A stretch of DNA of 64,000 bases, taken from positions 1 to 64,000 of the forward strand of contig NZ_SLZK01000009.1 in the NCBI RefSeq assembly GCF_004341105.1, written 5' to 3'. A model generated the notes under the pieces. The model did no database searches. It was not told the origin of the DNA and worked only from the letters and a program-made list of their open reading frames with translations. The stretch comes from Rhizobium sp. BK418. GTDB lineage: Bacteria > Pseudomonadota > Alphaproteobacteria > Rhizobiales > Rhizobiaceae. Below are positions 36,899 through 45,806 of this stretch, piece by piece. Every line of letters starts with the position of its first letter. Position 1 is the first letter of the stretch. Made by a program: the position numbers and the translations under genes.

Positions 36899-37885
36899 TC
36901 ATCGGTCTTCAGCGTGACCAAGCTGCCAAGGCGAGAGTTTTCTGAAGAAATTAGTGATTGCCGATAGCGAGGCAGCCCGCATGCGCAGCAGCCTTTGCCG
37001 GCGCAGAGCGTCGACGCGGGTGCCGGGTGCCTTGGCGAGCGCTGACCGGGCGTCCCTCACCGGACCCACCAGGCTGGCAGCGACATCTGGCAAGGCATGC
37101 ACTTCTGTTTCGAGGCGTTCGAGATAAGCATTGAGACCATCAGCCGCGGCTTGCCGCAACCGGCGGGTCGGGGCGTTCCGAAGTTTGCGCGTCGCCCAGC
37201 GGAGATGTTCCTCGGCATGTCGGTGCAGCGCTTGCGGATGTTTGTAGGCCCTGTGGTCGCCAAGCGTGTCGGCGACGAATGCCACTTCTCCGAGTTCGCC
37301 ACAGCGCCACCAGAGCTCCATATCCTGCAGGTATTGCCAGGCCGGATCCCAGCGACCGGCCTTGAAAAAGACGTCTGTGCGAATGGTCGCACCTGGCATC
37401 GCGACCATATTGTTGAGCAGCAACAGTTCCCGAAACGCTTCTCCGCTGTTGCTGTAGCTCCACCCGAAGCGACGGCCGGGAATGGGATCGCCCTCATAGG
37501 TGATCTGTCGGAAACGGCCATGGATCAGGGCAGGATGGCGCGTTGCGGCACGCCCGATAGCGCGCAACGCCCCCGGCGCAAGACGGTCGTCCGCGTGCAG
37601 GGTAACGAGGTAATCTGCATGCGCGCCGGCGGTATAGGCGCGATTCCAGTTGTCCGTGCGCGGTACGACATCCCGGTGCAGGGCCGGCTTTAGCCGTGGC
37701 GACACGTAGGATTCGATTATTTCCCGACTGCCGTCCGTCGAGCCGTTGTCGCAGATATGCACCTCGAAATCTGGATAATCCTGCGCCAGAGCGCTGTCGA
37801 GCGCCTCAGCTAATGTCTCGGCATTGTTGAAGCAGGGTATGATGATGGCGAGGGAGGGCAATTTGCTCGATGTCCCGGCTGTCAT
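36899..37885 (-). CDS. Family 2 glycosyltransferase
   Basis: A 328-residue GT-A glycosyltransferase: IIIPCFNNAETLAEALDSALAQ at the N-terminus, ICDNGSTDGS nucleotide-binding loop, and the metal motif HADDRL (about 90-95). Acceptor-domain residues WDPAWQYLQDMELWWR are typical of GT2 enzymes that add single sugars in surface-glycan pathways. ACGGGAG precedes the ATG. It is the last gene of the operon with the nucleotidyltransferase genes, after a 125-base gap in which I see no separate promoter. Confidence 0.9.
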   Translation of the reverse strand: MTAGTSSKLPSLAIIIPCFNNAETLAEALDSALAQDYPDFEVHICDNGSTDGSREIIESYVSPRLKPALHRDVVPRTDNWNRAYTAGAHADYLVTLHADDRLAPGALRAIGRAATRHPALIHGRFRQITYEGDPIPGRRFGWSYSNSGEAFRELLLLNNMVAMPGATIRTDVFFKAGRWDPAWQYLQDMELWWRCGELGEVAFVADTLGDHRAYKHPQALHRHAEEHLRWATRKLRNAPTRRLRQAAADGLNAYLERLETEVHALPDVAASLVGPVRDARSALAKAPGTRVDALRRQRLLRMRAASLSAITNFFRKLSPWQLGHAEDR

Positions 37886-38010
37886 GATAAACTCCCGTCC
37901 TATTTGCTAGGTCCCGATCCTCGCGAACGCGTGTCGAGCGGATCGTTGGTGAGGCTCCGCTCGGATCTTTCGAAGCGGAGCGGCGCCAGTATTCTCCCGC
38001 ATCTTCGACG

Positions 38011-38754
38011 CTACCCAGCAAGGGCAGCGTCTGCGATCTTAACATCGAACACGTCACGCGCCGGCAGCGTCCGGACATCGAAACCATGTGCGACGACGCC
38101 GTTCAGCATCGGGCAGACGAAGAGCAGGCCGTTATGCGCGAGGCTCGCCCGGTTCTGCAGGCTATGCGTCAGAGCCAGATGAAAAATGGCGACGTTGCGG
38201 AAGGCATAGACGCCTGCCGACGCATTGTCGGAAATGACGATCTTCTCCCTCGCTTCCAGCATCCGGCCATCGTCTCCAAGCCTGATATAGCTATATTGCG
38301 GATTACGGGAGCCAAACGTGAGCGCCAGACCGCCGAGGTTGGAATCGGCAGCAAAGGATGCAGCAATATCTGCATCGCTGTCGAAGATGATGTCGCAGAG
38401 ATCAATGACGACAGGTGAATCCGGAAAAGCGACGAGGGCCGCACCCGCCGCAGCGCTCCAGGCAGCGCCGCCGCTCATTTCGGACAGCCATACGAGCCGC
38501 GCGGTCGGATAGCGCGTCAGCAATGTTTCCTGGGCGTAGCGCCGCGAGACAGGTTTGTCTCGAAGCACAAAAACAGGCACGGTCGCAGCGCCCCACCAGG
38601 GGCGCGCTTCCAGCGTGGCGCCGAGCAACGTCGTCTTTCCAACAGGCATTTCTGCCTTTACCGAGCCGTCGAGCTTCTCAAAATCATTCCCGGCCATGGG
38701 AATGATGATGTTCAGCGGCGCGGTCGCGCCCGGTCTGAGATCGACGTCATGCAT
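38011..38754 (-). CDS. Degenerate nucleotidyltransferase-fold protein
   Basis: A 247-residue protein with the overall NTP_transferase pattern, but the usual GxGTR signature reads IPMAGNDFEK, and the metal Asp region is VVIDLCDIIFDSD. The lysine expected after it appears as KAEMPVGK. It may be a catalytically altered or regulatory sugar-nucleotidyltransferase. ATG 38754 overlaps the preceding tandem nucleotidyltransferase gene by 8 bases; the longer open frame is a shadow of that gene. Activity is uncertain. Confidence 0.8.
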   Translation of the reverse strand: MHDVDLRPGATAPLNIIIPMAGNDFEKLDGSVKAEMPVGKTTLLGATLEARPWWGAATVPVFVLRDKPVSRRYAQETLLTRYPTARLVWLSEMSGGAAWSAAAGAALVAFPDSPVVIDLCDIIFDSDADIAASFAADSNLGGLALTFGSRNPQYSYIRLGDDGRMLEAREKIVISDNASAGVYAFRNVAIFHLALTHSLQNRASLAHNGLLFVCPMLNGVVAHGFDVRTLPARDVFDVKIADAALAG

Positions 38755-40240
38755 AGGCCTGCTCGCGCCCCTGCAGGTATTCAGCCAGATCCTCGGGCGT
38801 GCCAAGCCCATGCATGTTCCTGACGTCGATCTCGTAAACGCCAATGCGTGCACCATTGCGGATGGCATAATTATAAACGGGGCAGACATAGAACTCGTTG
38901 TTGGTGCGATCATTGTGCACCATCATGTCGAGCGCGCCTTTCATAAAATCGCCGGCGCGACGGAAGAAGTAGATGCCGACGGTCGCGAGTTCGGAGATCG
39001 GCTGCTTTTCTGCAACCCTGAGCACGAAGCCTGCCGCATCCGTTTCGGCGAAGGACCATTTCGGGTCGCGCTTCGGATCGCGGAAAACGAGGATCGACCC
39101 GTCGAGATCGCGCGCCATGCAATCGTCAATGAAATCGACGATACGCATATCTACGACTTGGTCGGAATTGGCGATGAGAAGCGGAGCCTCCTCGTCGAGT
39201 TGCTGGCGCGCCAGAAGAACCGTGCAGGCCGTGCCCTCGGTCACCTGATCGACAGAGACGATACCGACGCCCTGCGAGCGCAGGTCTGCCACCGCATCCG
39301 CCTGGCTCTCCAGATGTTCGCGCAGCAGCAGGACTGTCGGCTGTCCGCCGGGCGGCAGGGTGTTTTCCAGCACATGCTGTATCATCGGGCGGCCAAGCAC
39401 GTCGATGAACGGTTTTGGACGCGTGAAGCCAACCTTGGCAAAGCGGCTGCCGCGACCGGCAGCAGGCACCACCAACTGCACGGGCGGATTGGCATGCGCG
39501 GCTGACAGGCGACGCACACCGTTTACCTCGAAATTCTCGATCATTTTCGGGTTGTAGAAGCTGTGATAGCGGTCGGCAGCGATGTTTTCGGAAACAACGC
39601 GACCACCATCGAGGATCACCTCGTTCAGCGCAGAGCTTACAAAATAGCGGCCTTCCACGGTAACCCCGTGCCGCAAGGCGGCAGTCGCCGCTTTGAAGAA
39701 GATCTGCGCCTCGCGAAAATAGTAAAATCCGGCGATCGCCTTGTTGCTGATCACTTCCTTCTCGGAGGTGCGGTTCACGAGACCGTCGTCGCCGAGGGTC
39801 GCGTAGGACCAGCGCGGGTGGATCGTCTCGAAGGTGATGACACCGGCATCTGCGTTCGCAGCCTCAAATTCCGCAATCACCGATGCAAGACGGGTGTCGA
39901 TGATCTGGTCGCTATTGGCGATGACCAGCGGCTCGGTGGGATCAATTCTATCAACCGCCATCAGGCAAGTGCAGAGCGCGCCGGCCGTCGGGCCTTTTAG
40001 CATCACCACTTCCGAGCGGCCGTTTGTGCTCAGGTCGAAGATCCGCTCATAGGAATATTTGACGGCATCCTGCTGATCGACGACGAAAAGGAAATGCGTA
40101 TCGCCACCGAGCGACTTCATGTTTTCGATGGCCCACAGGATCATCGGCTTTCCGGCCACCTCGATGAGTGGGCGCGGATACGCATAATCCTCAGGGCTGA
40201 AGTGGGGGCTTGCGCCCGTGGTGGGGAACAGGACGATCAT
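38747..40240 (-). CDS. Tandem nucleotidyltransferase, degenerate + canonical domain
   Basis: A 497-residue protein made of two NTP_transferase domains. Domain 1 (about 1-245) begins VLFPTTGASPHFSPEDYAYPRPLIEV, with the GxGxR loop lost. Domain 2 (about 260-497) has the canonical VVPAAGRGSRFAKVGFTRPKPFI and LIANSDQVVD. Both share ANSDQ. It probably makes an NDP-sugar or NDP-polyol, with domain 1 structural or regulatory. ATG 40240 overlaps the HAD gene by 4 bases. Confidence 0.87.
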   Translation of the reverse strand: MIVLFPTTGASPHFSPEDYAYPRPLIEVAGKPMILWAIENMKSLGGDTHFLFVVDQQDAVKYSYERIFDLSTNGRSEVVMLKGPTAGALCTCLMAVDRIDPTEPLVIANSDQIIDTRLASVIAEFEAANADAGVITFETIHPRWSYATLGDDGLVNRTSEKEVISNKAIAGFYYFREAQIFFKAATAALRHGVTVEGRYFVSSALNEVILDGGRVVSENIAADRYHSFYNPKMIENFEVNGVRRLSAAHANPPVQLVVPAAGRGSRFAKVGFTRPKPFIDVLGRPMIQHVLENTLPPGGQPTVLLLREHLESQADAVADLRSQGVGIVSVDQVTEGTACTVLLARQQLDEEAPLLIANSDQVVDMRIVDFIDDCMARDLDGSILVFRDPKRDPKWSFAETDAAGFVLRVAEKQPISELATVGIYFFRRAGDFMKGALDMMVHNDRTNNEFYVCPVYNYAIRNGARIGVYEIDVRNMHGLGTPEDLAEYLQGREQAYA

Positions 40241-40866
40241 GCCATCACCTCCGAAACGCGCTTGATTTCCGATACGATCCGGCCGTGGATGACGTCGGCC
40301 GGCGTTCCGATCTGCATGACGTAAGCGCCGCTGTCGCGCGCGGCTTTCAGGCCATATTCGTTGTCCTCGAGAATCAGGCACTCATCCGGCCTGAGGCCGA
40401 AGCGCTCCATCGTCGTCACATACATTTCCGGATCCGGCTTTGCGCGGGTGACGTCTTCGTTGGAAACGATGAGGTCGATATATTCCATCAGCCCGGCGCG
40501 CCGCATCATCGACTCGATGGTTACGCGGATGGAGTTCGAGCAAACGGCGATCTTGTAGCCGTCATGCTTGAGGCGGCTCAACGCATACTGATGGGCAAAT
40601 ACGGGCTTGCAGCGGGTATAGATCAGCTCCATCGTATAGTCCTGTTTCAGCTCATGGATCAGATCGTTGAGCCCTTTCGGCAGGCCATTGGAACGGGAGA
40701 GGATCTCCAGCTTGCGGCGGGTCGGCAGGCCATCGAACGTTGCCAGATGCGCCTGTCGATCGATAGGCATGCCGAAAAGATCGAGTGCCCGGTTCAGCGC
40801 CTCGTAATGCCATTCCTTGGCGTCGATCAGCACGCCATCCATGTCGAACAACACAGCTCGGATCAT
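40237..40866 (-). CDS. HAD-superfamily phosphatase, beta-PGM/GPH-like
   Basis: A 209-residue HAD hydrolase: motif I DMDGVLIDA (nucleophile D8, acid D10), motif II VCSNS, motif III lysine in TRAKPDPEMY, motif IV EDNEYGLKAA. The four-helix cap sits between motifs I and II. It would dephosphorylate or isomerise a sugar or polyol phosphate feeding the neighbouring nucleotidyltransferases. It overlaps the genes on both sides by 4 bases (ATGA), so the operon is tightly coupled. Confidence 0.9.
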   Translation of the reverse strand: MIRAVLFDMDGVLIDAKEWHYEALNRALDLFGMPIDRQAHLATFDGLPTRRKLEILSRSNGLPKGLNDLIHELKQDYTMELIYTRCKPVFAHQYALSRLKHDGYKIAVCSNSIRVTIESMMRRAGLMEYIDLIVSNEDVTRAKPDPEMYVTTMERFGLRPDECLILEDNEYGLKAARDSGAYVMQIGTPADVIHGRIVSEIKRVSEVMA

Positions 40867-41534
40867 GTGACTTTCTCCTCAACCATCCAGGCAAAGCTTT
40901 GCTCGGCCGCATCGGGCAGATCGGTGCAGATCATCAGCCGCTCAAGCGGAAGGCCACTCTTCGCAGCTTGCCGCAGTTCGGATGACCAGGCGGTCCAGGC
41001 TGCCTCATGTGCGCGCTTGTGCAGTTCCGGCGAGACCATTGCTACATATTTGCCGCGTCTGAGATCGTCGATTGCTCGTTCGATAGAGGCTGGCTTCTCG
41101 GTGAACGAATCTACCCAGACACCCTCGCAGCGTTCGTAGAAGGAGGGGTGGATCTCGACCTCGCTGAAGCGAGTGAAGACGGGAATATCGCTATCGAGGT
41201 AGGGCCTGAGATCGGGAACCGAGGCGTCGAAAACAAAGGAGCGTTTGGTTGCCCCATATTGTTCCAGCATCGGCAAGAGGGCCGGGCATAGGCCGTCAGC
41301 CTTGATATTGATGGCCAGCCGTGCGGGCGCGCCATTTGCTGCATAGCATTCAAGAACGCGCTCGAAAGGCAGCGCGCCGGTTGTGGGAGGGTCGTGTGAA
41401 ATAACCAGCTCGCCGTTCAGATCGCGAACATCGAGTTCAACGCCATGCCCGGCTGCAAATGCCTTTTCGAATGCTCCTAAACTATTCCGCTCATGGGGTG
41501 CATGCCACCAGCCACGATGTGCGAGTATCATCAT
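40863..41534 (-). CDS. Glycerophosphodiester phosphodiesterase-like protein
   Basis: A 223-residue GDPD-fold protein: HRGWWHAPHERNSLGAFEKAF, then VELDVRDLNGELVISHDP, giving the H-R, N-S, E-x-D and H-D residues of the family. The C-terminal part is divergent. Members hydrolyse glycerophosphodiesters or act on polyol-phosphate polymers. No signal peptide, so cytoplasmic. ATG 41534 follows AAGGGG; upstream extension to 41606 is unsupported. First gene of the operon, divergent from the flippase gene. Confidence 0.87.
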   Translation of the reverse strand: MMILAHRGWWHAPHERNSLGAFEKAFAAGHGVELDVRDLNGELVISHDPPTTGALPFERVLECYAANGAPARLAINIKADGLCPALLPMLEQYGATKRSFVFDASVPDLRPYLDSDIPVFTRFSEVEIHPSFYERCEGVWVDSFTEKPASIERAIDDLRRGKYVAMVSPELHKRAHEAAWTAWSSELRQAAKSGLPLERLMICTDLPDAAEQSFAWMVEEKVT

Positions 41535-41778
41535 GATTACGCCCCTTCGGTCCCAAACGGCCAACAAACGATTTCGTGGCACCGCAAACAACCGGATAAA
41601 ATCCATGCATCTGCTGGCAAATCCTCATATGCATGATTGTAATTTCTAATTAACTATGCAGAATTGAGTATAAATCGTCAATATCGAATATAATCTAAAG
41701 TTGTTACTTCGGTAACACATGCGAAGCGCGCAGGAATGCCAATATATAATACAGGTAAACTGAAAAGAACATGTGACC
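41535..41778. promoter_or_regulatory. A/T-rich divergent promoter region with dyads
   Basis: 244 bases between the GDPD-like and flippase genes. It contains an inverted repeat CATGCAT/ATGCATG (41604-41610, 41629-41635) and a perfect TGTTAC-TTCG-GTAACA hairpin (41702-41717). The region is far more A/T-rich than its surroundings. Confidence 0.5.
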
Positions 41779-43290
41779 ATGGGCACATCTAGTGTTGCAT
41801 CAACTGCAATGTCCGGCGCAGAAGAAGATCAGAAGTCACGCAACGCATCTACCTCACGGGATGCGCTGTGGGTCTCGGGCGCGCGCCTGGTGAGTCAGCT
41901 CTGCGGCATCGGCACGTTGCTGGTCGCCGCTCGCGTCCTGTCACCGGCCGAGGTCGGTGTCTTTGCCATGGTCTCCTCGACCGTATTGCTGCAATCAAAG
42001 ATTGCCGAGGCCGGATGGAGCGAATATCTGATTGCTGCGCCGCATGATAGGGAACTGCCTGGTACCGTCCTCTATTGCGCGCTTGCAAGTGGCCTTGCGT
42101 TCACCATTCTCGGCTTCCTCGGGCTTGCTGTTTCCCTTATCTGGCTGACGCCAAGTGGATCCATCGTCCTCGCACTGTTGTTGCTGATGGCCACTATCGT
42201 TCCCGGCACTTTCATCATCTGCCAGAGCGGCGTGCTGGTGAGGGGGCGACGCCTTCGTGACCTTGCCTGCTATCAGGCGGCTTCGGAGTTTTCCGGCCTT
42301 CTCGTGACTGCCGGAGGGCTTTTGCTCGGCTGGGGCATTGTCGCGCTTGCAGCGGGGCGGTGTTGCGTCGTGCTTGTTGCGCTTCTGATGTCCACTGGCT
42401 TTGCGCGTTGGCTTCCCCGTTTCGAATTCAAGCTGGCCACCGCCCGCGAGGCATTGGCCTACTCTACGCGGCTGCTGGCATCGCGCCTGATGCAATTTGC
42501 GCAAAGTTACGGCGCGGAATTCCTGATCGTCTTCTTCATCGGGGCGACGGAGGTCGGTCTCTACAGAATGGCAAGCCGCATCGTTGGCGCCGTCACCGAG
42601 CTGATTTCAGAGCCTGTGCGTATGCTGGCATGGAGCTACTTCTCGCGCCAGCAGAGCGGGGCAGGCGGCGGCGTTGAAGGCCTCAGCCGTCTCACCGGAT
42701 TGATCATGGCAGCGACGGCTTTTGCAGCGCTACCCGTCTTCATGGGCCTTGCCGTGATATCGGAACAGGTCGTCAACGCACTGCTCGGCGCTCAATGGCT
42801 TGCAGCGGCGCCGGTCCTCATTCTGCTGGCCGCTGCGCGCGGCATTGCCGTGATCCAGATGCTCAACGAGCCAGTGCTCAGCATTATCGGTCGGGTTGCC
42901 CTTCTGCCACGCCTGAACATGCTGTTTACGGCGACCAGCCTCGCCTGCCTGGCAGTCGCCGGCTGGATCGGGCCGGCACTGCTCAATGTCGCTGTCGCCC
43001 AGGTGGTGGCTGCGGCAGCGACGACTGCCGTATCCCTCTATTTCCTGCAGCGCGGCACGGGATTCCGCTGGCAATCGCTATTGCGGAGGATCTTTCCTGC
43101 CGGTCTGGGCGCCTGTGTCATGGTCGGGGCTGTCGCGCTTGCTCTCTACCTGGCAGGCGGTAGCCTGCATCTTCCCTTCGTCGATCTTTTTATGGGGATT
43201 GTGGTTGGGGGGCTTGCCTATCTGGTCATTGCCTGGTCCAGCGGTCGCGCCTTGATGGCGGAACTCAACGATGTGACGGCCGCACGATAA
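41779..43290 (+). CDS. Wzx-type oligosaccharide flippase (PST/MATE-like)
   Basis: A 503-residue polytopic membrane protein of the polysaccharide-transporter type with about 12-14 helices. N-terminal sequence ALWVSGARLVSQLCGIGTLLVAARVLSP-like is characteristic (the motif is spread over residues about 30-58). It would flip a lipid-linked oligosaccharide across the inner membrane. The start is uncertain: ATG 41779 and GTG 41773 are both possible and neither has a good ribosome-binding site. Divergent from the GDPD/HAD/nucleotidyltransferase/GT2 operon, with which it probably forms one surface-glycan locus. Confidence 0.9.
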   Translation: MGTSSVASTAMSGAEEDQKSRNASTSRDALWVSGARLVSQLCGIGTLLVAARVLSPAEVGVFAMVSSTVLLQSKIAEAGWSEYLIAAPHDRELPGTVLYCALASGLAFTILGFLGLAVSLIWLTPSGSIVLALLLLMATIVPGTFIICQSGVLVRGRRLRDLACYQAASEFSGLLVTAGGLLLGWGIVALAAGRCCVVLVALLMSTGFARWLPRFEFKLATAREALAYSTRLLASRLMQFAQSYGAEFLIVFFIGATEVGLYRMASRIVGAVTELISEPVRMLAWSYFSRQQSGAGGGVEGLSRLTGLIMAATAFAALPVFMGLAVISEQVVNALLGAQWLAAAPVLILLAAARGIAVIQMLNEPVLSIIGRVALLPRLNMLFTATSLACLAVAGWIGPALLNVAVAQVVAAAATTAVSLYFLQRGTGFRWQSLLRRIFPAGLGACVMVGAVALALYLAGGSLHLPFVDLFMGIVVGGLAYLVIAWSSGRALMAELNDVTAAR

Positions 43291-43318
43291 CGTGCCCTGC
43301 TTTCAAGACCCAAAAAGT

Positions 43319-44962
43319 TCAATCAAGGCGCAGCCAATAATAGCCATAGGGCTGAAAGGTCAGCCGGTAGTCGGTTTCGGAAATTTCGGGAAACGGCTCA
43401 CCATTGATGAGTTCGACCGGGGCTCGGCCCTTCAAACCAACGAGTTGCACATCGGTGGCCACGGATGCGTCCGATAGGCTGGCGGCACAGAGCAATTTCT
43501 CTTCGCCATATTCACTCAGGTAGGTGATCACGGCCGGGTTGTCGTTTTCCAGAAAACGGATCGTTCCGCGCCCGAAGGCTTGATGCGCTCTGCGCAGCTG
43601 CAGGATGCGGCGAAGCCAGTTGAGCAGCGAATGCGGATCGCCTTCCTGCTCGCGGACATTGATCGCCCTGAAGCTATATTGCGGATCGTCGATCGGCGGC
43701 AGAGAGAGCTGCTGTTCGGGTGCGGTCGAAAAGCCGGCATTCCTCTCTGGCGACCATTGCATCGGAGTGCGCACTCCGTTCCGGTCTCCCAGATCGATAT
43801 TGTCACCCATCCCCAGCTCGTCGCCGTAATAGAGTACCGGGCTGCCCGGCAATGATAGGAGCAGGACATGCAGGAGCTCGATGCGCCTGCGGTCCTGACC
43901 CATCAACGGTGCGAGCCTGCGGCGGATACCGAGATTGAGCCTCGCCCGCTTGTCTGCCGCATAGGTATCCCAGAGGAAGTTGCGTTCCTCTTCGCTGACC
44001 ATCTCCAGCGACAGTTCGTCGTGATTTCTTAGGAAGATCGCCCATTGGCAGCTCTTCGGGATATTGTATGTCTGGCCGACAATGGTGACGATCGGCTGTT
44101 TGTCGGCTTTGGCGATCGCCATGAAGATCCGCGGCATCAGCGGAAAATGGAAAGCCATATGGCATTCGTCGCCCTTGCCGAAATATTCGCGTGCTTCCTC
44201 CGGCCATTGATTGGCTTCGGCAAGAAGCACCTTGCCGGGATAACTGCTGTCAAGAGTCCTGCGGATATGTTTCAAAAGCGCATGAGTTTCAGGCAGATTC
44301 TCGTTGCGTGTCTCGTCCCGCTCGACCAGATGCGGAATGGCATCGAGACGGAAGCCATCGACGCCGAGATCCAGCCAAAAGCGCATAGTATTCAGAAGCG
44401 CCTCGACTACTGCCGGGTTTCGATAGTTGAGATCGGGCTGGTGGGAATAAAAGCGGTGCCAGAAATAGGATTTTGCTAAGGGGTCCCAGGTCCAGTTGGA
44501 CCTCTCGGCATCAACGAAGATGATGCGGGTTTCTTTGAATTTCTCGTCCGTGTCCGACCAGACATAGAAGTCACGCTCGGGTGATCCCGGAGGCGCTCGT
44601 CTTGCCCGTTGGAACCAAGGGTGCTGATCGGACGTGTGGTTGACGACCAGTTCGACAATCACCCGGATCGACCGCGCGTGGGCTTGCTCAACAAACCGAC
44701 TGAAGTCGTCGAGCGTTCCGAACTCCGGGCGGATGCCCGCATAGTCGGAGATGTCGTAACCGTCGTCTTTACCCGGCGACGGGTAAAATGGGAGCAGCCA
44801 GATGGTGTTGATGCCGAGCTGTGCCAGGTAATCCAGCTTCTGCGTCAGCCCCTGGAAATCGCCGATTCCATCGCCATCGGCGTCGAAAAATGATTTGACG
44901 TGCAATTGATAAATGATTGCATCCTTGTGCCAAAGAGGATGCTGCAGCTCGCTATCCGACAT
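43319..44962 (-). CDS. treS: Trehalose synthase (maltose alpha-D-glucosyltransferase), GH13
   Basis: A 547-residue GH13_16 enzyme interconverting maltose and trehalose. It has the TreS signature WLLPFYPSPGKDDGYDISDY, nucleophile region GVDGFRLDAIP, acid/base LLAEANQWPE and third acid FLRNHDE. It lacks the fused maltokinase domain of some homologues. It is the third gene of a probable operon with the 87-aa protein and the GFA protein, behind a good EcfG promoter at 45709; trehalose genes are known general-stress targets in rhizobia. Confidence 0.93.
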   Translation of the reverse strand: MSDSELQHPLWHKDAIIYQLHVKSFFDADGDGIGDFQGLTQKLDYLAQLGINTIWLLPFYPSPGKDDGYDISDYAGIRPEFGTLDDFSRFVEQAHARSIRVIVELVVNHTSDQHPWFQRARRAPPGSPERDFYVWSDTDEKFKETRIIFVDAERSNWTWDPLAKSYFWHRFYSHQPDLNYRNPAVVEALLNTMRFWLDLGVDGFRLDAIPHLVERDETRNENLPETHALLKHIRRTLDSSYPGKVLLAEANQWPEEAREYFGKGDECHMAFHFPLMPRIFMAIAKADKQPIVTIVGQTYNIPKSCQWAIFLRNHDELSLEMVSEEERNFLWDTYAADKRARLNLGIRRRLAPLMGQDRRRIELLHVLLLSLPGSPVLYYGDELGMGDNIDLGDRNGVRTPMQWSPERNAGFSTAPEQQLSLPPIDDPQYSFRAINVREQEGDPHSLLNWLRRILQLRRAHQAFGRGTIRFLENDNPAVITYLSEYGEEKLLCAASLSDASVATDVQLVGLKGRAPVELINGEPFPEISETDYRLTFQPYGYYWLRLD

Positions 44963-44971
44963 CTACACCTA

Positions 44972-45346
44972 TCAAATCCGATCCTCCACGAACTGTTCGG
45001 CGCCCTCGACCGGCTGCAGCCAGGGTTCGCGCCGTTTGATCCAAAGTTCATAAGTGGGCTTGAGGCCGGTCGGCGCATCCTGAAGAGTTCCGAGTTTAAT
45101 CTCGGCCTCGTCTTCGTTGCTGGCAAAGACCCGCGAGCCGCAGGCGGGACAGAAGCGGCGGCCATGATGCACCGCAGTTTCCCCGGTGGTTTTAAACGCG
45201 GACGCGGGCCAGACAGCGAAATAAGTGAAGGCCGCACCGCTCTCCTGTCGACAGTCGGTACAATGACAGAGCCCGATGCGCTTTGGTTCGCCCTCCACCT
45301 GATAAAGCACTTTGCCGCAATTGCAGCTCCCGTGTCGTATTGTCAT
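44972..45346 (-). CDS. GFA-family zinc-binding protein
   Basis: A 124-residue protein of the glutathione-dependent formaldehyde-activating (Gfa/CENP-V) fold. Zn-binding cysteines are in SCNCGKV, LCHCTDCRQ and FCPACGS. Gfa itself may only bind glutathione and formaldehyde; most members have no known role. It starts 13 bases after the 87-aa gene ends and ends 9 bases before treS starts, so it is co-transcribed with them. Confidence 0.92.
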   Translation of the reverse strand: MTIRHGSCNCGKVLYQVEGEPKRIGLCHCTDCRQESGAAFTYFAVWPASAFKTTGETAVHHGRRFCPACGSRVFASNEDEAEIKLGTLQDAPTGLKPTYELWIKRREPWLQPVEGAEQFVEDRI

Positions 45347-45359
45347 CGAAGGCGATCCC

Positions 45360-45623
45360 TTAATGTTTCATTCCAGAGGGCTGTTCGTCGTCGTCGAAAT
45401 TGCCGTTGCTCAAGCTGTCGTAACGATTGAGGCTTGGTACGCCGCCTCGGGTGCCGAAGGCTGTCAACTGCACCATCATCTTCCTGGCGCAGTCGATGGC
45501 GTCTTCTTCGCTCAGCGCCGCCGCGTCGGGAAGGCGCACCGTCAGCTGCTCGCCGGCGTCGCCGAAAAAGTCGATATGCCAAGCTTGCTGCTGATGGGTC
45601 ACCTTTGCTCCGTTCAGATGCAT
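45360..45623 (-). CDS. Hypothetical 87-aa protein, first gene of treS operon
   Basis: A soluble acidic 87-residue protein (starting MHLNGAKVTHQQQ, with LSEEDAIDCARKMMVQL as a probable helix). No family recognised. A GGAGGGAGG ribosome-binding site lies 5 bases before the ATG, and a GGAAC-N16-GGTT promoter is 62 bases upstream. Its position ahead of GFA and treS makes a stress role likely. Confidence 0.75.
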   Translation of the reverse strand: MHLNGAKVTHQQQAWHIDFFGDAGEQLTVRLPDAAALSEEDAIDCARKMMVQLTAFGTRGGVPSLNRYDSLSNGNFDDDEQPSGMKH

Positions 45624-45684
45624 CGAAACCTCCCTCCGGCCATTCTGCCGGTTCGCGTCTCCTTTGGCACGGATTCAGTATATC

Positions 45685-45709
45685 AACCGATGCGCTGGCG
45701 ATTGGTTCC
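45685..45709 (-). promoter_or_regulatory. EcfG-type promoter of the treS operon
   Basis: Minus strand GGAAC (45709-45705), 16-base spacer, GGTT (45688-45685); one mismatch to the CGTT -10. Also fits GGAAC-N18-TT as given for RpoE2 of rhizobia. Confidence 0.6.
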
Positions 45710-45806
45710 GAAGCTCGCGCACGACTTGCCGGACGACGCATCCATTTGTCGCTCTCTGCGTTCACTTCAAGGGCGATACCTAGTTCCAACCTCGAAAGGA
45801 ACGCAT

